A stretch of 16,488 nt of DNA from Candidatus Nomurabacteria bacterium RIFCSPHIGHO2_02_FULL_38_15. GTDB taxonomy: Bacteria; Patescibacteriota; Minisyncoccia; Phycocordibacterales; UBA9973. Positions 8,023-14,795 of the stretch are shown here, piece after piece. The stretch spans positions 1 through 16,488 of the forward strand of contig MFUC01000025.1 in the NCBI GenBank assembly GCA_001785575.1, given 5' to 3'. A model generated the notes under the pieces. It ran no database searches and was not told where the DNA came from. It saw only the letters and a program-made list of their open reading frames with translations. Position 1 is the first letter of the stretch. Every line of letters starts with the position of its first letter. The translations under genes were made by a program, and so were the position numbers.

Positions 8023-8054
8023 CAAAAGCCCATTTGCAATGCAAGGGGCTTTTG
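8023..8054. terminator. hairpin between the glycine-rich gene and the RHS gene
   Basis: CAAAAGCCC (8023-8031) and GGGCTTTTG (8046-8054) pair over 9 bp. Inside them TTGC/GCAA adds a 4-bp stem around AAT. Six T follow on the plus strand (8058-8063). On the minus strand, the direction of the flanking genes, the T-run lies partly within the stem and continues as TGTATAAT. It probably attenuates or ends transcripts from the glycine-rich genes just before the RHS promoter. Confidence 0.6.
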
Positions 8055-8086
8055 AAATTTTTTAACTATTATTTATTTAGAAAAAC

Positions 8087-9403
8087 CTATTTCCACTCAA
8101 TAATAATACTTGCAGGCTTTGGAGCTGTGCCCATTGTACTGTGAGCCGCAGCACCCTTGAAAACATATAAGTAGTTATTGGCAGCGATGGTATATAATCC
8201 CGAAACATAAGCACCGCCACCGCCACCTTTTTCTCCATAACCCCCATAACCATCCATTGAAGAAGTACAGCTAGTCAAATTTGCACCTGGACAACCACCC
8301 TGATGACCTCGAGCATCGCCACCATTAGTGGCCGTAACTGAAGACATATTTGAATTATAAGATAGCTTACTACCACCTGAACCAAAGCATTGACTTTCGT
8401 TAGATACTGTAAAGTCACTGTAATTATTAAAATTAGCTGAATAAGCGGCTCCGGCTGGACCAAATCCACCACCAACATGAACAAGGTTTGCCCCAGATTC
8501 ATACAGGGCCGGCCTTGTATATAGTGAGCCAGAAGAAGAATTCCACGTACTTGACGTTGTCACATGGGCATATGCACTGCGACCATCACTACCACCACTA
8601 CAATAAAGATAATTGTTAGTATAAGTTCTACCAGACGCACCACCACCACCTTGGGCTTTTATTTCAAGAACCTTAGACTGTGTAAATAAGAATTTTTTTG
8701 GAGTCCCATCGGCTGCTGGAATTATTTTACCTTTAATATCAATTGTTACGGAGTAAGCTTTATTATTGTTGCAGTTCATTGTAAGTGTGTATCGACCCCA
8801 GTCGTAGAATTTAACAGCATACGATGAGCTTGAACCACTTAGGTTCGTGCCGTTTGGCCAAGTAGTACCAGAGGTTTGTACAGTTGTGCATGTAACAGCC
8901 CCGGGTATTGCAAACTTCACAGCACCAGTAACCCCTGTTGAAGTTGGAAATGTTACAGTGTTTGTATCAGTATAATAAATATCCTGAACTGGTTCAAAGT
9001 CTACATCAGAGCAAAGCCTGACCCTACCATCACCTCGTGTACATAGTGGCTTTTCAGTAGTGGCATTAGTATCCACGATTCCATATAAATTCAATGGACC
9101 ATAAAAATTTGTTTCGACCTCTAGTATGCTTTCAAACGGATGAAACTTAACTATTCCTGCATGAAATGGTGAATATGTTACCAAAGGACTGAAGGCAGTA
9201 TTTAAAAGTGTACCAACTGATAGTGTACCCTTTTTGTCTTGCAGTGCCGTACCCTCATTTACTGGTGGTAAAGAATCACCAGTAGTTGGTGGCACACTCC
9301 AAGCCGGCCCATTGGCCAAAGCCACACCCAAACTACCCAACAAAATTAGGCTAAAAATCAAGGGCTTTAAAGTATTTATTTTTTTCATTAGTATATTTTT
9401 CAT
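8087..9403 (-). CDS. secreted glycine-rich, cysteine-paired surface protein (copy 2)
   Basis: The protein has 438 residues. A Sec signal covers residues 1-30 (KPLIFSLILLGSLGVALA, likely cut after ALA). Next comes a segment (PPVNEGTALQDKKGTLSVG) of the type I associate with exported Patescibacteria proteins. The middle part has LCTRGDGRVRLC, DIYYTDT, WPNGTNLSG, DWGRYTLTMNC and IDIKGKIIP. The C-terminal third is Gly/Ser/Asn-rich and ends in a GGGGGAYVSGLY-to-FKGAA motif, as in glycine-rich beta-structure domains of phage and surface proteins. It is a paralogue of the gene at 9425-10717. All eight of its cysteines have counterparts there, which points to disulfides outside the cell. Its ATG follows the upstream stop by 21 bp with no Shine-Dalgarno sequence; Met6 is an alternative start. 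The function is probably structural or adhesive, which is inference. Confidence 0.85.
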   Translation of the reverse strand: MKNILMKKINTLKPLIFSLILLGSLGVALANGPAWSVPPTTGDSLPPVNEGTALQDKKGTLSVGTLLNTAFSPLVTYSPFHAGIVKFHPFESILEVETNFYGPLNLYGIVDTNATTEKPLCTRGDGRVRLCSDVDFEPVQDIYYTDTNTVTFPTSTGVTGAVKFAIPGAVTCTTVQTSGTTWPNGTNLSGSSSSYAVKFYDWGRYTLTMNCNNNKAYSVTIDIKGKIIPAADGTPKKFLFTQSKVLEIKAQGGGGASGRTYTNNYLYCSGGSDGRSAYAHVTTSSTWNSSSGSLYTRPALYESGANLVHVGGGFGPAGAAYSANFNNYSDFTVSNESQCFGSGGSKLSYNSNMSSVTATNGGDARGHQGGCPGANLTSCTSSMDGYGGYGEKGGGGGAYVSGLYTIAANNYLYVFKGAAAHSTMGTAPKPASIIIEWK

Positions 9404-9424
9404 AGCTTTATTTATTATTAGGGA

Positions 9425-10717
9425 TTACCAGGTTATTGAAAGGTAACCGTCTTGCCCCTTAGGACTTCCTGAAAATGTTTTACCGCCAGCTTGGCCAACA
9501 AACAACAATAATTTACCAGTTGCAGGTAGGTCAACAAAACCTGATGCATAGGCGGCGCCGCCGCCGCCCTTACCATTTGGATCATCAACAACGCTACCAC
9601 CACGACCATAAGGTAAAACAGTGCTAGTGTTGCAAGTATTAAAGTTATTTTCTGAATCTGGAATACCACTACAGCCACCCTTTACACCATCGCCAGCATA
9701 ACCCCCATTACTAAAACTTGAAATTGTTGAGCTTGAAGCCAGTGAATTTACCACAACACTACCGCCACTACCTGGTGTAGGATTACAGCCAGAGCCAACA
9801 CCCGCAATGGCCTTACCACCACCATTCAAATTTAAAACAATTTGAACTGCATTACCTTGCTGAAGTTTAACACTTGTTGACCCACCAATGTAGCCGTCAA
9901 CACAGGTAGTTTGAGTTTTGTCAGTTGCACCACTAGACCCACCCGCCACAGCAGATACATAAGCCTGGCGTGTAGCACCCAAGTTAAGATTGTATGTTAA
10001 ATTTGAACCAATATTTGTTGGAATAATTTTACCACCGATTTTTATTGTGGCTGTGTAAATCACACTATCACAATCAATTTTTAGATCATAACTACCCCAT
10101 TTATTAAAAACAATCTTTTTTGAGTTCTCGCCAGATAAAGTTGTACCATTTGGCCAGTCAGTATCAGCCGTGGCAATTGTGTCACAACTTCTAGATGGTG
10201 CAATTTTATAAGTAACCCAGCCTTCTACTCCACCTGATGGAAAATCAACTACGCCGTTGTTTGTATAATAAGTATCTTTAATGGGAGCAAACTGAGCAGT
10301 GCCACAACTTATAACCTTTCCGTCAGGATTTATACAAAGTTCATTTTCAGCGTTAGCTGTTGTAAAAAGTTGTTGAAAATAAGTTGGGCCGAATAAATAG
10401 GCTGGAGTCTTTTGCCAAAAAATATCCTTTTTATACTCACTATTATACTTATGACCAACATCAACATTGGCAAAACTGACCACGTCACCCAGGTTATTAA
10501 TGATGCCCGAGGCTACCAAGCCACCGGATTTTTCCTGATTGACTTCGTTTTGAGCAATTGGGCCGGGCGTATTACAGTCGGGTGGATTACATGTTGGGTC
10601 AAGATATATACCCTGTGCGGTAACAAAAACACCACCAACCAAAAGCAGGGCAACCAAGGTGAATGATTTGATATTATTTTTTGTATTTTGGTTTTGCATA
10701 AATATTTTCATAAACAT
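9425..10717 (-). CDS. secreted glycine-rich, cysteine-paired surface protein (copy 1)
   Basis: I take the ATG at 10717 (430 residues), one base after the TAA of the upstream gene; ATGs at 10711 and 10699 are also possible. The open frame runs on to 10873, but that extension lies inside the upstream gene and would bury the signal sequence. The Sec signal is FTLVALLLVGGVFVTA, ending near residue 34. The mature protein starts Cys/Pro-rich (TCNPPDC) and shares with copy 2 the motifs LC--DGKV-SC, DTYYTN, DWPNGTTLSG, KWGSYDLKIDC and IKIGGKIIP, plus a Gly-rich tail ending GGGGAAYASGFVDL. It has ten mature cysteines, eight matched in copy 2. The two genes are tandem duplicates that have diverged far. 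The role is unknown; a surface or appendage component linked to the RHS protein is plausible. Confidence 0.82.
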   Translation of the reverse strand: MFMKIFMQNQNTKNNIKSFTLVALLLVGGVFVTAQGIYLDPTCNPPDCNTPGPIAQNEVNQEKSGGLVASGIINNLGDVVSFANVDVGHKYNSEYKKDIFWQKTPAYLFGPTYFQQLFTTANAENELCINPDGKVISCGTAQFAPIKDTYYTNNGVVDFPSGGVEGWVTYKIAPSRSCDTIATADTDWPNGTTLSGENSKKIVFNKWGSYDLKIDCDSVIYTATIKIGGKIIPTNIGSNLTYNLNLGATRQAYVSAVAGGSSGATDKTQTTCVDGYIGGSTSVKLQQGNAVQIVLNLNGGGKAIAGVGSGCNPTPGSGGSVVVNSLASSSTISSFSNGGYAGDGVKGGCSGIPDSENNFNTCNTSTVLPYGRGGSVVDDPNGKGGGGAAYASGFVDLPATGKLLLFVGQAGGKTFSGSPKGQDGYLSITW

Positions 10718-10718
10718 T

Positions 10719-11105
10719 TTATTGGTTAGCATTTTTAATTTTATCCAATTCCTCTTGGCTAATGCCATATTTGCCATTAAGTTTTGTGTCCTCAATAGTT
10801 TTATAGGTGGCACCCATAACTGCATCAGGTACCCTGACACCCTCTTGTTTGTTTTTAAGCAAAATCTCCTCATTGGTTTTTATAATAGCGGCTAAACTTT
10901 CGTTCATTAATTTAGTTTCCTTTTTAAGAGTTAGGTAGCGATAAACCAAAAAACTACTAACAATCAGAAAGACGATTGTTAGTGGCAAAATCATAGACAT
11001 AAAGTTTTTGTGCTTTTGGGTGTCTTTGAACTTTGAAAGTTCATTTTGAAAAACTGAAAGCGGTGTGCCCTTAGCTTTATTTAAATCTTGCGCCAAGTTA
11101 TCCAT
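10719..11105 (-). CDS. small single-helix membrane protein with coiled-coil tendency
   Basis: The protein has 128 residues. A charged N-terminal part (1-34, rich in Lys/Asp/Gln) is followed by one strong membrane helix (about 37-56, MILPLTIVFLIVSSFLVYRY). Next comes a Lys/Glu-rich amphipathic stretch (about 60-90) that could form a coiled coil, and a C-terminal segment with GVRVPDAVMGATYKTIEDTKL. It has no cleavable signal and no family that I recognise. It is the first gene of the minus-strand locus, with an extended -10 box 9 nt upstream, and its stop is one base from the next start. The position suggests a membrane partner or scaffold for the exported glycine-rich proteins, but nothing in the sequence proves this. 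Confidence 0.75.
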   Translation of the reverse strand: MDNLAQDLNKAKGTPLSVFQNELSKFKDTQKHKNFMSMILPLTIVFLIVSSFLVYRYLTLKKETKLMNESLAAIIKTNEEILLKNKQEGVRVPDAVMGATYKTIEDTKLNGKYGISQEELDKIKNANQ

Positions 11106-11114
11106 ATGTATTTT

Positions 11115-11123
11115 ATTATATCA
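11115..11123 (-). promoter_or_regulatory. extended -10 promoter heading the toxin/surface locus
   Basis: On the minus strand TGA-TATAAT (11123-11115) lies 9 nt before the ATG at 11105, giving a leader of about 2 nt or none. No convincing -35 is present. It is the main promoter for the first three genes of the locus and diverges from the promoter at 11183-11188. Confidence 0.7.
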
Positions 11124-11182
11124 TAAAAAATAAATGCAACAGGCCCAAATATGTATAAACTGTTAATTTAAATAAATTACGG

Positions 11183-11188
11183 TATAAT
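11183..11188 (+). promoter_or_regulatory. -10 box of the small membrane protein gene, predicted leaderless
   Basis: An exact TATAAT lies 6 nt before the ATG at 11195, so the start codon is at the expected transcription start. The GGGG just before the ATG would not be transcribed in that case. Confidence 0.65.
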
Positions 11189-11194
11189 TGGGGT

Positions 11195-11395
11195 ATGGAA
11201 AAGATTTGGGAGAATTTTAATGCACTAACTGAAAAAACCACTGGCATTTGGGACGTGATTTTAACGATTTTTGTTAAAGCCGTGCAAATTGCCTTTTTTA
11301 TTTGTTTTGCCGCCATCTTCCTGCCAGCCTACCTAATCGTAACTTATACTCATAAATTATGGGCTAAAATGCTGACTGATTTATTAAAGTTATAG
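11195..11395 (+). CDS. small single-helix membrane protein, unknown
   Basis: The protein has 66 residues. A short polar N-terminus (MEKIWENFNALTEKTTG) precedes a long hydrophobic region (about 18-49) rich in Phe, Ile, Val and Ala, followed by a basic/aromatic end (YTHKLWAKMLTDLLKL). I recognise no family. Support for a real gene comes from the TATAAT exactly 6 nt upstream of its ATG, the same spacing as at 15263. It reads toward the DUF167 gene 76 bp downstream and may be co-transcribed with it. A repeat palindrome lies between the two. Confidence 0.65.
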   Translation: MEKIWENFNALTEKTTGIWDVILTIFVKAVQIAFFICFAAIFLPAYLIVTYTHKLWAKMLTDLLKL

Positions 11396-11410
11396 ACCAA
11401 ATTTACCAAG

Positions 11411-11453
11411 CCCAACCTCCCCCCCTGCCCCCTCTCCTGAAAGGCGAGGGGAA
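11411..11453. repeat. dispersed GC-rich palindromic repeat (REP-like)
   Basis: CCCCTCTCCT (11429-11438) and AGGCGAGGGG (11442-11451) form a 10-bp inverted repeat with one mismatch and a 3-nt loop, next to a C-rich run (11417-11430). Read on the minus strand it has the layout CCCCTC-GCCT-loop-AGGAGAGGGG-GCAGGGGGGGAGG. This resembles the dispersed element found in many bacterial genomes whose spurious translations read GEGAGGEV. Its GC content is far above the surroundings. It has no T-run, so it is not a standard terminator. I see no second copy in the window. Confidence 0.6.
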
Positions 11454-11471
11454 GCCACAATAAATAAATGT

Positions 11472-11690
11472 ATGTTAGTAAAAATCAAAGTCACAGCCCA
11501 CGCTAAACATAATAGTTTAGAAAAAACCACTAAGGGTATAAATATTAGCGTCAAAGCCAAGGCTGAAAATAATATGGCTAACGACAGTGTGCGCGAAATA
11601 CTAGCCATCCATTTTGATGTACCCATAAATAAAATCAAAATCGTGCGTGGCCATAAAACTAGTAGCAAGACGATTGAGGTTATGGACTAA
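11472..11690 (+). CDS. DUF167 (YggU-like) family protein
   Basis: The protein has 72 residues. It fits the short form of the DUF167 family: MLVKIKVTAHAKHNSLEKTTKGINISVKAKAE (strand, loop, strand), then a helix N-MANDSVREILAIHFDVPINKIKIVRGHKTSSKTIEV. The family hallmarks (V-V-A at the start, A-N at the helix, K--I--G--S--K at the end) are present. The usual APP-GKAN segment is reduced to AENNMAN. The biochemical role of DUF167 is not established. No Shine-Dalgarno sequence precedes the ATG, and an in-frame ATG four bases upstream is not available. It converges with folD, the two stops being about 10 bp apart with only a short AAGTATACTT palindrome between them. Confidence 0.85.
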   Translation: MLVKIKVTAHAKHNSLEKTTKGINISVKAKAENNMANDSVREILAIHFDVPINKIKIVRGHKTSSKTIEVMD

Positions 11691-11700
11691 GTATACTTTT

Positions 11701-12507
11701 TTAATCTAACAAGTTTGCAAATAAAGATACTACGGTTACCGGGCCAACTCCTCCAGGAACTGGGGTAATTAAAGATGCCTTTTGGGCGCATTCGGGATCA
11801 ATATCTCCAACAAGCTTACCAGCCTGTTCGCTCGTTCCAGCATCAATCAAAACTACGCCGTCTTTTACCATATCTGGCTTAATAAGCCCTGATGATCCAG
11901 CTCCAGAAATAATAATGTCTGCCGATTTTAGGTGTAACATTTTTTCTTCTTCAGAAGAATTTTTGTCGATCATATGAAACAAATTACCCTTACGAGTAAG
12001 CATGCTGGCAACTGGCTCACCCACCAATTTCCCATTGCCAACAAGTAGGATATTTTTATGTTTGAGTGAGGTGTTATAAAAATCAAGAATTTCAAAAACG
12101 GCCCGCGCAACTGGAGGAATTTTACCAGAATCTCCATGTACAAAAGACGCCTTCGCTTGATCACTTAAAATATCAATATCTAGTTTAAATGGAACACTGT
12201 TTAAAACCTTTTGAGTATCCAAATACTCTGGCAAAGGCAGTTGTACAACAATACCATTATAGCCTTGCGCTGAAATATTTTGAATCAACGAGCAGACTTC
12301 GTTAGTTTCCAAAACTTCTGGAAATTTTTTAACTGTGGCCGAAATTCCCAACCGCTCGGCCATGCGAACTTTCATGCCGACAAATTGTGTGCTTGCAAGA
12401 TTTTCACCAAACATGACAAAGCAAAGTTTTTTGAGAGGAAGCTTTTCAATCTTTCTTTTTAATTCGTCTTCCATTTTTTTAGCGATAAGCTTTCCATTGG
12501 CAATCAT
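11701..12507 (-). CDS. folD: bifunctional methylenetetrahydrofolate dehydrogenase/cyclohydrolase FolD
   Basis: The protein has 268 residues, slightly shorter than the usual 280-300. It interconverts 5,10-methylene-, methenyl- and 10-formyl-tetrahydrofolate in the cytoplasm. The catalytic Lys46 lies in STQFVGMKVRMAERLGI, Gln89 in GIVVQLPLP, and the second active-site Asp at 112. The nucleotide-binding loop is GNGKLVGEP (157-165), and the C-terminal signature PGGVGPVT is at 251-258. The classical KDVDG is LDIDI here and the PCTP motif is PPVA, a divergence that fits the Patescibacteria-type FolD I know. The gene starts 4 bp after glyA and must be co-transcribed with it: SHMT makes methylene-THF and FolD consumes it. 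The cofactor preference cannot be read from the sequence. Confidence 0.95.
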   Translation of the reverse strand: MIANGKLIAKKMEDELKRKIEKLPLKKLCFVMFGENLASTQFVGMKVRMAERLGISATVKKFPEVLETNEVCSLIQNISAQGYNGIVVQLPLPEYLDTQKVLNSVPFKLDIDILSDQAKASFVHGDSGKIPPVARAVFEILDFYNTSLKHKNILLVGNGKLVGEPVASMLTRKGNLFHMIDKNSSEEEKMLHLKSADIIISGAGSSGLIKPDMVKDGVVLIDAGTSEQAGKLVGDIDPECAQKASLITPVPGGVGPVTVVSLFANLLD

Positions 12508-12511
12508 AAAA

Positions 12512-13687
12512 TTATTTCTTGTTACGAAGAATTTGGTTTATTTTTTTTGCAATCACAATCATGTCCTTTTCTTTTTTACCACGTGTCGTTTCAGCAGCAG
12601 TTCCAATGCGAATCCCTGATGGATCAATAGGGCTGCGCATATCAAAAGGAATTGTGTTTTTGTTCACAATGATATTGTTATACTCTAAAATATCACTCGC
12701 TTCTTTGCCACCCATTCCTATTGTTCCAAAAATATCAATAAGTATAAGGTGTGAATCAGTCCCATTTGAAATGATTCTCCAACCAAGTTTTTTCATTTCA
12801 TCACCCAGAACTTTGGTATTTTTCACGACCTGCTTGACATATCTTTTGAATTCAGGATTCTTGGCCTCTTCGAGAGCAACAGCAACGGCTGCAATTTGAT
12901 TCATGTGTGGACCACCCTGTATTCCTGGGAAAACGGCTTGGTCTATTTTTTTTGATAAATTTCTTTCATCAATTTTTGAAAAAATTAAAGCACTCCTAGG
13001 GCCACGTAGGGTTTTGTGTGTTGTACTGGTAACAACATCGGCATATGGAAAAGGACTTGGATAAACACCCCCCGCCACAAGTCCTGCAATGTGTGACATG
13101 TCTACTACAAGCGTAGCTCCGCATACATCCGCAATTTCTCTAAATTTTTTCCAGTCAATAATTCTCGGATATGCAGTGTAACCAGCTATTATAATTTGTG
13201 GTTTTTCTTTTAGTGCAATTTTCTTTACTTCGTTATAATCAAGCACTTCTGTTTTTTTGTCTACTCCATATGGAATTTGTTTCCAAATTTTTCCAGTTAT
13301 AGAAACTCTATGCCCGTGGGTGAGGTGCCCGCCGTGTGCAAGCTCCATACCCATAATCTTTCCTCCAACTGGAACAAGACCAAAGATAACAGCTAGATTC
13401 GCAGGAGAACCAGATAAGGCTTGAATATTCACCGCCCATTCTGACGACTTCAATTTGAATAACTTCAAAGCACGACTTTTACAAAGATCATCAAGCTTAT
13501 CAACAAACTCATTTCCCCCATAATAACGAAATTTAGAATATCCTTCGGCATATTTGTTTGTAAGTTCTGACCCAAGAGCTTCTAAAACATCCTTGGAAAC
13601 ATAATTTTCAGAAGCGATTAAGTTAATTACCCCTTTTTGCCGAAGGGATTCTTGCTTTAAAATTTTTGCGACTTGCTTATCTTTCAT
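12512..13687 (-). CDS. glyA: serine hydroxymethyltransferase
   Basis: The protein has 391 residues against about 415 for typical bacterial enzymes. It is a PLP enzyme converting serine and tetrahydrofolate to glycine and methylene-THF. The signatures are intact: SENYVS near the N-terminus, KYAEGYSKFRYYGG, the LSGSPANLAV cofactor pocket, GGHLTHGH (119-126), DMSHIAG with Asp196 and His199, the PLP lysine Lys225 in STTHKTLRGPR, the GGPH motif, and RIGTAAETTRG at the end. The ATG at 13687 sits 6 nt after an extended -10-like TGC-TAAAGT. It is the first gene of a two-gene one-carbon operon with folD. Some residue changes at variable sites do not touch the active site, so the enzyme should be functional. 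Confidence 0.97.
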   Translation of the reverse strand: MKDKQVAKILKQESLRQKGVINLIASENYVSKDVLEALGSELTNKYAEGYSKFRYYGGNEFVDKLDDLCKSRALKLFKLKSSEWAVNIQALSGSPANLAVIFGLVPVGGKIMGMELAHGGHLTHGHRVSITGKIWKQIPYGVDKKTEVLDYNEVKKIALKEKPQIIIAGYTAYPRIIDWKKFREIADVCGATLVVDMSHIAGLVAGGVYPSPFPYADVVTSTTHKTLRGPRSALIFSKIDERNLSKKIDQAVFPGIQGGPHMNQIAAVAVALEEAKNPEFKRYVKQVVKNTKVLGDEMKKLGWRIISNGTDSHLILIDIFGTIGMGGKEASDILEYNNIIVNKNTIPFDMRSPIDPSGIRIGTAAETTRGKKEKDMIVIAKKINQILRNKK

Positions 13688-13693
13688 GCCTAT

Positions 13694-13702
13694 ACTTTAG
13701 CA
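13694..13702 (-). promoter_or_regulatory. extended -10-like promoter of glyA-folD
   Basis: On the minus strand TGC-TAAAGT (13702-13694) matches four of six -10 positions plus the TGN extension. It lies exactly 6 nt before the glyA ATG, the spacing seen at other genes here. It directly follows the terminator of the upstream ATP-grasp gene. Confidence 0.5.
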
Positions 13703-13712
13703 AAAAACCACT

Positions 13713-13736
13713 AAAAAAGCACCCTTTCGAGTGCTT
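13713..13736 (-). terminator. intrinsic terminator of the ATP-grasp gene
   Basis: On the minus strand AAGCAC (13736-13731) pairs with GTGCTT (13722-13717) over an 8-nt loop, and the T-run extends to 13713. The stem begins inside the TAA stop codon of the ATP-grasp gene. It separates the DoxX/ATP-grasp operon from glyA-folD. Confidence 0.85.
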
Positions 13737-14775
13737 ACTTTTTGCCCATCACTTTGAAGACTTTGGTGTAAAGATTCTCCACGATGTCCTGTTGTTTTTT
13801 GCCGAGCGAAGCATAATGATGAAGACCGGGTGAAGCATTGATTTCAATAACATACCAAATCTTTGCAGGCATGGTGATGTCACCGATAATCATTAAATCA
13901 ACACCACATAACCGAAGCCCCATGTCGCGCGTCAAATTAATCGCAGTTTTTTTGAAAAATGGATGAATCTTGTCAGTCACATCAACAGAAGTTCCACCAG
14001 CTGAAAGATTTGCATTAAAAAGCATTTGAAGTGATTGCCCTTTTGGCAAAATTGAATCAAAGGCAAGTTTCTCTCTGTGGAGGTTTTTAATCAGTCGAGG
14101 ATCAGTTATTAGGAAAGTTTTTTCACGCCCTGATTTTTTGTATTCTGCTTGCTTGCGTTCAAGGAGTTGCAAGATAGTTCTTTTGCCATCGCCAATTATC
14201 GTAAGTGGGATTCGCTCATAAGCGGAAATAATCTCCCGATCCAACACTACTATGCGATAATCCTTACCAAGGATTGGTTGTTCAACCAATATAACATTAT
14301 CAATTCGCGCAATTGATTTGAATGTTTGATAGAAATCAGTCTTCGTAAAAACTTTGGCCACACCAGTGCCTTGACTTTTACTGTTAGGTTTGAGAAAAAC
14401 CGGCAATCCAATTTGCTTGGCATATTCCCACGCCCTATCGATCATTTGGTCCGAATTAATCGTTTTCGCCCACTCATTGCTGTAAAACTTTTTACCTGGA
14501 ATTACAGGGTACCCCATGTTGCTCATAAAAAGTTTTGCATAATCTTTATCACGAGCAATTTCAAATGCTCCCACTGGATTCAAGTCAAGGGTTGTTATGC
14601 GAAAATATCTGTGAATGCCGTTTGGATAAGAAATTCGTCCGACCATACCCCATTCTTTTTCAACAAAAACTTTGACACCAAGCTTCTTACCAATTTTTTT
14701 GAATAGATCCGAAAGGAGTGGCTGTTTTAATGTGCTTTTTTTTAGTTTTGTCATGTGCTTTGTTTTTTTAACCAT
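13735..14775 (-). CDS. cyanophycin-synthetase-like ATP-grasp ligase
   Basis: I take the ATG at 14775 (346 residues); the frame opens at a TTG at 14799 overlapping the DoxX stop, and an ATG at 14754 is also possible. After a basic N-terminus and a preATP segment (RISYPNGIHRYFRITTLDLNP), the ATP-grasp fold shows DKDYAKLFMSNMGYPV, the glycine loop LKPNSKSQGTGVAKV (about 128-142), VEQPILGKDYR, ERIPLTIIGDGKRTI, NLSAGGTSVDVTDKIHP (about 256-272), GVDLMI with a metal Asp near 293, and VIEINASPGLHHYAS with Glu311 and Asn313. These blocks match the ATP-grasp half of cyanophycin synthetase, but the Mur-ligase half is missing. It should form an acyl-phosphate and ligate an amine to a carboxylate. The substrate is unknown; cyanophycin itself is unlikely for a stand-alone domain. 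It follows the DoxX-like gene by 20 bp. Confidence 0.88.
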   Translation of the reverse strand: MVKKTKHMTKLKKSTLKQPLLSDLFKKIGKKLGVKVFVEKEWGMVGRISYPNGIHRYFRITTLDLNPVGAFEIARDKDYAKLFMSNMGYPVIPGKKFYSNEWAKTINSDQMIDRAWEYAKQIGLPVFLKPNSKSQGTGVAKVFTKTDFYQTFKSIARIDNVILVEQPILGKDYRIVVLDREIISAYERIPLTIIGDGKRTILQLLERKQAEYKKSGREKTFLITDPRLIKNLHREKLAFDSILPKGQSLQMLFNANLSAGGTSVDVTDKIHPFFKKTAINLTRDMGLRLCGVDLMIIGDITMPAKIWYVIEINASPGLHHYASLGKKQQDIVENLYTKVFKVMGKK

Positions 14776-14795
14776 AACACTTTCATAACATATAG

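Noticed and set aside
10718..10873. Long N-terminal extension of the first glycine-rich protein (start at 10873).
   Set aside because: The extension lies entirely inside the gene at 10719-11105 in another frame and would place 50 residues ahead of the Sec signal.
11390..11668. Minus-strand open frame opposite the DUF167 gene.
   Set aside because: It runs antisense to a recognised family and ends in the GEGAGGEV-type translation of the dispersed repeat, a known source of false genes.
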